From Calditrichota bacterium (GTDB lineage: Bacteria; Calditrichota; Calditrichia; Calditrichales; Calditrichaceae), in assembly GCA_024278755.1 (NCBI GenBank), contig JAJRSO010000034.1:1-46708 (forward strand): a DNA stretch of 46,708 nt, given 5' to 3'. The position numbers were made by a program, and so were the translations under genes. Below the pieces are notes generated by a model. It saw nothing but the letters and a program-made list of their open reading frames with translations. It was not told where the DNA came from and did no database searches. Positions 42,246-46,708 of the stretch are shown here, in pieces. Numbering within the stretch: position 1 is the stretch's first letter; every line of letters starts with the position of its first letter.

Positions 42246-44984
42246 ATGAAAAAGAAAAAGATGATACCAACGATTTTCTTGTTAATGCTTTCTTTTTTCT
42301 TAAGCGCTTCTCTTATGGCGCAAAATAATACGGACGTACCAAAGCAACTGCAAAATCGTGTTACGTTAAACATGGAAAATGTGCCATTAAACGATGCGCT
42401 TAATAAAATCGCAGAAAAAGGCGGCTTTCAGCTGCTTTTTAGCGAAACCTTCATTCCTACAAACCGCATCGTATCGGTCAATTTTAATAATGTACCGGCA
42501 GCGGAAGCGCTACAAAAAGTTCTTGCGCAAACGTCTACTGATTTTAAGGTAACAGGCGCCGGACAAATTGTTTTGGTGCCTTCCGAAGCAACTTCTCAGC
42601 AAAGTCCGGTAAAAAATGGTACGATTGCAGGCAGCGTTTATAATTCCCAAACAGACGAACCGTTGGCAGGCGCCAATGTTTATCTGGAAAACACCTCGTT
42701 TGGGGCTGCAACAGATGAAGACGGTATGTTTATTATTATGAATGTCCCTTCCGGAAGTTATACGGTTGCCGTTAATTTTGTCGGTTTTAAAAAACAAGCA
42801 AATAATATTACGCTGGAAGCGGGTGATAAAGCGAAACTGAATTTTGCCATGCAACCCAGCCTAATGGATTTGGATGCCATCGTTGTGACCGGTAGTCAGG
42901 GCGGAAGGGAAAAAAGAGCTTTGGCAAGTCCGGTTACGGTTGTATCGGAAAATGATTTGAAACTTATGCCCATCGAAAGCACCAATGACCTGTTTGAAGG
43001 GAAAGTACCGGGCGGATACAATCTGGATATAGGGTTTGCTTCGAGAAACAGACAAACCATTGCCTTACGAGGCAGCCAGGCTTTTACAACTTACAACAAT
43101 ACGGTAAAAACCTACATAGACGGCGTTGAAGTGGCGGACTATGGGTATAGTCCTCTGGCGTCTTTAGATTATAATGATATCGAAAAAATAGAAATTCTGC
43201 GCGGCCCAATGGCATCAACGTTATATGGCTCCGGTGCAAGTGGCGGTGTCGTCCAGATCTTTACAAAAAGAGGTAGCCGTAAAGGGGCAAGAATTAGATT
43301 TAAAAGTTATGCGACCGCAACATCTACTCCGTATTTGGATAAAACGCCTATCGGGCAAAACTATTCTTTAAATCTTTCCAGTGGTTCGCCCGGTAAAGAC
43401 TTTACAATTGGTGTTTCTCGTTCCAAATCGGATTTGCCTTATCCTAATAATGGTATTAAAGATGAAAAATGGCGGTTTAACGGCGGCGCAAATATTACCA
43501 GCGGCCCGTTTATCATCAATATGAATGCTTCTTTTGGTTCCAGCGTTTACGGTTCGGTAAATAATCCCTATAAGGTAAAACTTGCGGAAGAAAGAGGCTG
43601 GACGAATGCACCGGATTCGTGGAACGATGTAAGTGACCGTCGATATACAAATTCCGATCAACTGGCAAGTATGAGTATCCGGCATATCATTTTGCCTAAT
43701 TGGTATCAGAATTTAACACTTGGCTATAACAAATCAACTATCGAGAACAACTCACTCTCTTCCGATTTGGTTTGGGTTTTTGATCCGTCTGTGGGATGGA
43801 CGCAGGTGGATAAGTTTTATTATTTAAATCGTAACTGGACCAAACGCACTTTAAAATGGTTTACAAATACCAAACAGACTTTCGGTGAAGATTTTTCCGC
43901 AGATATTACGGCGGGTTTTGAGCATACATTGCAAAGCGTTGAATATTTAAACTCAAACCTTGATGTGGATCCCGAAACAGTGAGCGGGTTATCTCTGGAT
44001 AATGGCATCTTAACCAATTATGATGAAACCAATACCGGGTATTTTGCCGAAACGGTGTTTGGTTATAAAAACCAGTTGTTTTTAACGGCAGGAATTCGTC
44101 TGGAAGATAATAGTTATTACGGTGATGAATATGGTTTGGAAAATAATCCCCGGCTCGGATTGTCTTATGTTTATGAAAATGGAAGTATTATGGCGAAACC
44201 GAGATTTGCCTGGGGTAAATCTACTAAGGCTCCGAAAGTTTTACAAAAAGACTACAGAGAGACAGCCTGGGCCATATTCTTAGCCAATCCCGATCTCGGT
44301 CCGGAATCACAATCAGGATATGAAGTGGGCACCGACTTTTATTTTGGCGACATCTTTTCGTTTGAAATGACCTACTATGATCAGTTGGTTAAAAACGGAA
44401 TAACAACCGTAAACGTCGATGATACAACTACAACAAAGAGAGAGTACCAATACCAGAATATCAATGAATTTTTTAATAAAGGCTGGGAGTTTGCCGGCAA
44501 ACTGCTTCTCAATCCATTTACAGTGAACTTTACTTATACGATTAATAACAGCAAGTATGGCGATAACCAGAGTTCATCTAACTGGCGATACAAAGAAGGA
44601 GCAAAAAAACTATACACTCCGGATAATACCGCTTCCCTGGGACTTTCGTACAAAATTCCGGCGCTTATTCCCGGTTCTAAAAAAGGCGGGTTTGTGGGAA
44701 TGGATCTGACCTATACCGGGAAAATGCTGGTTGATAATATTCTAAGACAGTACGATGGCTATTATAATCCGAATATCGATCGCCTAAGTTCCGATGATCC
44801 GGAAAACCTTAAAGAAAAAGAAGGGTATTATAAATTGCGCCTTCGCGGAAACTACTGGTTTACGGATTATCTCTCTCTTTTTGTGGATATTATTAATCTT
44901 ACCGATTACCAAAAAAGCGGATATAATGAAATCACTCCTTCGCTTGGCAGAGTTACAAAAATCGGTTTGGATATTCAATTGTAG
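42246..44984 (+). CDS. TonB-dependent receptor with STN signalling domain
   Basis: A 912-residue outer-membrane transducer. ATG 42246 is the start: AGAGG lies eight bases upstream and it begins MKKKKMIPTIFLLMLSFFLS, a signal peptide; the frame is open further upstream to 42099 but that part lacks signal-peptide character. Domain order: STN (about 33-105; VTLNMENVPLNDALNKIAEKG), carboxypeptidase-like regulatory domain (about 115-200), plug (about 210-350; IEILRGPMASTLYGSGASGG), barrel to the C-terminus (IGLDIQL). The STN domain signals to FecR. The ligand could be an iron chelate, vitamin or glycan; nothing in the window decides. Terminator follows. Confidence 0.93.
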   Translation: MKKKKMIPTIFLLMLSFFLSASLMAQNNTDVPKQLQNRVTLNMENVPLNDALNKIAEKGGFQLLFSETFIPTNRIVSVNFNNVPAAEALQKVLAQTSTDFKVTGAGQIVLVPSEATSQQSPVKNGTIAGSVYNSQTDEPLAGANVYLENTSFGAATDEDGMFIIMNVPSGSYTVAVNFVGFKKQANNITLEAGDKAKLNFAMQPSLMDLDAIVVTGSQGGREKRALASPVTVVSENDLKLMPIESTNDLFEGKVPGGYNLDIGFASRNRQTIALRGSQAFTTYNNTVKTYIDGVEVADYGYSPLASLDYNDIEKIEILRGPMASTLYGSGASGGVVQIFTKRGSRKGARIRFKSYATATSTPYLDKTPIGQNYSLNLSSGSPGKDFTIGVSRSKSDLPYPNNGIKDEKWRFNGGANITSGPFIINMNASFGSSVYGSVNNPYKVKLAEERGWTNAPDSWNDVSDRRYTNSDQLASMSIRHIILPNWYQNLTLGYNKSTIENNSLSSDLVWVFDPSVGWTQVDKFYYLNRNWTKRTLKWFTNTKQTFGEDFSADITAGFEHTLQSVEYLNSNLDVDPETVSGLSLDNGILTNYDETNTGYFAETVFGYKNQLFLTAGIRLEDNSYYGDEYGLENNPRLGLSYVYENGSIMAKPRFAWGKSTKAPKVLQKDYRETAWAIFLANPDLGPESQSGYEVGTDFYFGDIFSFEMTYYDQLVKNGITTVNVDDTTTTKREYQYQNINEFFNKGWEFAGKLLLNPFTVNFTYTINNSKYGDNQSSSNWRYKEGAKKLYTPDNTASLGLSYKIPALIPGSKKGGFVGMDLTYTGKMLVDNILRQYDGYYNPNIDRLSSDDPENLKEKEGYYKLRLRGNYWFTDYLSLFVDIINLTDYQKSGYNEITPSLGRVTKIGLDIQL

Positions 44985-45011
44985 AATCCCGATTTACCCC
45001 ATACCTCCACT

Positions 45012-45044
45012 ACGAATAGCCCATCCCCTTATGGGCTATTCGTT
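45012..45044 (+). terminator. Terminator-like hairpin between receptor and lipoprotein genes
   Basis: A perfect 13-bp stem ACGAATAGCCCAT / ATGGGCTATTCGT, loop CCCCTT. Only three Ts follow, so termination may be partial and the hairpin may set the ratio between the receptor and the downstream lipoprotein. Confidence 0.75.
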
Positions 45045-45067
45045 TCAATAAATGTATCGAGGATAAA

Positions 45068-46708
45068 ATGAAAAAGAATGTTCTTTTGGTTTTAAGTTTT
45101 CTGTTTTTATTACTAATTGGCTGTCAGCAAGAAGTGCCAAAGAAAAGTATAATTAAAGTTCAACCCGAACATCCTTTGCAAAAGAGTACTATGACGATTT
45201 TGTTCACTCCCGGAAACGAATCTTCTCTTGCACAGGCAGACAGTATTACGCTTCAGGCGCTTTTTGTTCCGGTAAATCCAACGGACAGAGAGATACTTGA
45301 GAATGGAGCGATAAATGAAATACCCATGGAAAGACAAGGAATCTCTTGGGAAGCGAAGCTGACACCGAAGCAAACAACCGGCTGTATTATTTTCCAGTTT
45401 GAAGCTCAGGATAAATATGAAAATAACAATCAAAAAGGTTGGGAAGTCCTTTTGTACTCCAAAGATGGAAAACCGGTACCCGGCGCTTATTCGGCGTTAT
45501 CTCAGGCAACGGGTGAAGGAATGGTTTCGTTTATTTTAAATTTAAGACGACTGGACGCCGATTCTGCATTGGCCTTATATCATAAAGAAATTATGATGTA
45601 TCCGGAAAACTGGCGGGCAAGAGCGGTAAGTTCCAATATCCGCTATCGCAAAGCCGCAAAGGAAAATGATAAAAAGGCTACAGCAGAGATAGAAAACGAG
45701 CTTAGCGCTTACATTGCCGATCATCCCACCGATATAAAACTTCTGGAATTCGCCTATTCTTTTTATTACCGTCCGAATCCCAAAAAGGCAGAACAAATTG
45801 TAGAGCAGATAGGAAAGATTGCTCCCAAACATCGCTATGTCCTTAACAAAGAGCTAATCCGAATCAGAAAAATTAAAAATACAACAAAACGCCTAAACGA
45901 ATTATTAAAAATGGAAGACAGCGTTCGGGGGAGTAGTTTTTACTGGAGTTGGGCGCGCTATGTCCTGCCGGATTTGGCAAGTTTAAAAAAATGGGATTCC
46001 GTCATTGAAATTGCTAATAAGATGATTAATGAAATTAATTCCGATGACCTCGTTTATCCCACTTACACTCAAAAGAAGAAAGAAGCAAAGAGAAAATCAT
46101 TTGTATATACGCCTCTCAGCGAAATGGCTACGGCTTATCACAAATTAGGAAAAAACAAAAAAGCGCAGGAGTGCTTTGATAAATTAAGTAAAGCAAAACT
46201 GTATCCGCACCAGGAAGTGGCCTTCCGGGAAAAATATCTTCAGTTTTTGATCGATATGAAAGACTGGAATAAAGCGGTTGCTATCGGAATTACCGCCATC
46301 GAAAAAGCAAAGTCCAATGATAAAATAATTGAATTGTTTAAACGCGCCTATACAAAAAAAACCGGTGATGCCAAAAGCGCTGAACAAATGATTGCGGAAG
46401 CCAAGAAGAAAAGCGGCGCCTATCGCGAAGAAGAAATCGCCAAAACATTTATTTCAAATGCAAAAATGGCCCCGCAATTTACACTTAAAAATCTAAACGG
46501 CGAAGAAGTATCTCTTGCTTCGCTGCGCGGCAAAACAGTCATTGTCGATTTCTGGGCAACCTGGTGCAGCCCCTGCAAGGCCTCCTTCCCCTATTTGCAA
46601 AAGTTCTGGGAAGCACATCAAAACGACAAAAATATAGCCTTGTTTGCCATCAATACAAGCGAACAAAAACAGGGGGATGCGCGAATTAAGGCTATTAAAA
46701 AATTTATG
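45068..46708 (+). CDS. TlpA-like thioredoxin lipoprotein with long helical N-terminal region (3' truncated by window edge)
   Basis: An open frame of 547 codons running off the right edge. The N-terminus is a lipoprotein signal (MKKNVLLVLSFLFLLLIGC; Cys19). Residues about 35-130 look beta-rich. About 150-440 are helical, with tetratricopeptide-like pairs (SEMATAYHKLGKNKKAQECFDKL, then DWNKAVAIGITAIEKAK). From about 465 the AlhpC/TSA-type thioredoxin fold starts (MAPQFTLKNLNGEEVSLASLRGKTVIVDFWATWCSPC, redox Cys at about 497 and 500). Such proteins follow TonB receptor/SusCD operons in Bacteroidota-like genomes and act as periplasmic disulfide reductases. The fold is sure; the substrate is not known. 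Confidence 0.88.
   Translation, partial: MKKNVLLVLSFLFLLLIGCQQEVPKKSIIKVQPEHPLQKSTMTILFTPGNESSLAQADSITLQALFVPVNPTDREILENGAINEIPMERQGISWEAKLTPKQTTGCIIFQFEAQDKYENNNQKGWEVLLYSKDGKPVPGAYSALSQATGEGMVSFILNLRRLDADSALALYHKEIMMYPENWRARAVSSNIRYRKAAKENDKKATAEIENELSAYIADHPTDIKLLEFAYSFYYRPNPKKAEQIVEQIGKIAPKHRYVLNKELIRIRKIKNTTKRLNELLKMEDSVRGSSFYWSWARYVLPDLASLKKWDSVIEIANKMINEINSDDLVYPTYTQKKKEAKRKSFVYTPLSEMATAYHKLGKNKKAQECFDKLSKAKLYPHQEVAFREKYLQFLIDMKDWNKAVAIGITAIEKAKSNDKIIELFKRAYTKKTGDAKSAEQMIAEAKKKSGAYREEEIAKTFISNAKMAPQFTLKNLNGEEVSLASLRGKTVIVDFWATWCSPCKASFPYLQKFWEAHQNDKNIALFAINTSEQKQGDARIKAIKKFM

Overview
The window looks like a chromosome segment from a member of the Fibrobacteres-Chlorobi-Bacteroidetes (FCB) superphylum, most like Calditrichota/Ignavibacteria. 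The evidence is three secreted proteins with type IX secretion (T9SS) sorting tails, two of which carry the motif LAQNYPNPFN, together with a PorV-like outer-membrane protein, a SusC/SusD pair and an ECF sigma/FecR/TonB-receptor cascade. The phylum assignment is inference from protein style; no rRNA gene is present. No tRNA, rRNA or CRISPR array was seen.

Region 1 (1-15965, all + strand) is a surface and secretion block. It runs: tail of an unknown gene, Wzx-like flippase, geranylgeranyl-reductase (GGR)-family flavoprotein, two paralogous FG-GAP/VCBS beta-propeller T9SS cargo proteins, a terminator, a second GGR-family flavoprotein, a radical SAM/SPASM protein, a PorV-like barrel behind a possible sigma-54 promoter, and a 954-residue cadherin/Ig-repeat T9SS cargo that overlaps the PorV-like gene. 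After these come an AraC-type regulator with a degenerate receiver-like N-terminus, an XrtA-type polysaccharide deacetylase, and a response-regulator receiver ending in one membrane segment.

Region 2 (16093-21243) starts with a YjbQ-family gene preceded by a heptanucleotide repeat. A minus-strand operon follows, transcribed as ABC-F ATPase, small membrane protein, thioredoxin-like protein, cmoA, cmoB. The ABC-F gene carries two in-frame TAA codons between its ATPase domains.

Region 3 (21244-22774) is a decaying toxin-antitoxin locus. A Gp49/HigB-type toxin gene has two frameshifts and a nonsense codon. It is also interrupted by a short transposon-like element (MITE-2, 6-bp target duplication), which is itself interrupted by a second one (MITE-1, 9-bp target duplication). 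The XRE antitoxin gene directly downstream is intact. Second copies of both elements lie at 39438-40025 with their own target duplications.

Region 4 (22953-33327) is mostly transport and nitrogen/peptide catabolism: TSUP exporter, long-form urocanate hydratase, a small flagellar-rod-like protein, PepD (Xaa-His dipeptidase), DPP-IV-type peptidase, dihydropyrimidinase/hydantoinase and a PAP2 phosphatase.

Region 5 (33431-46708) holds a SusC/SusD uptake pair, a MATE transporter, the two MITE copies, and a cell-surface signalling operon: ECF sigma, FecR anti-sigma, STN-containing TonB receptor and a TlpA-like thioredoxin lipoprotein that runs off the window end.
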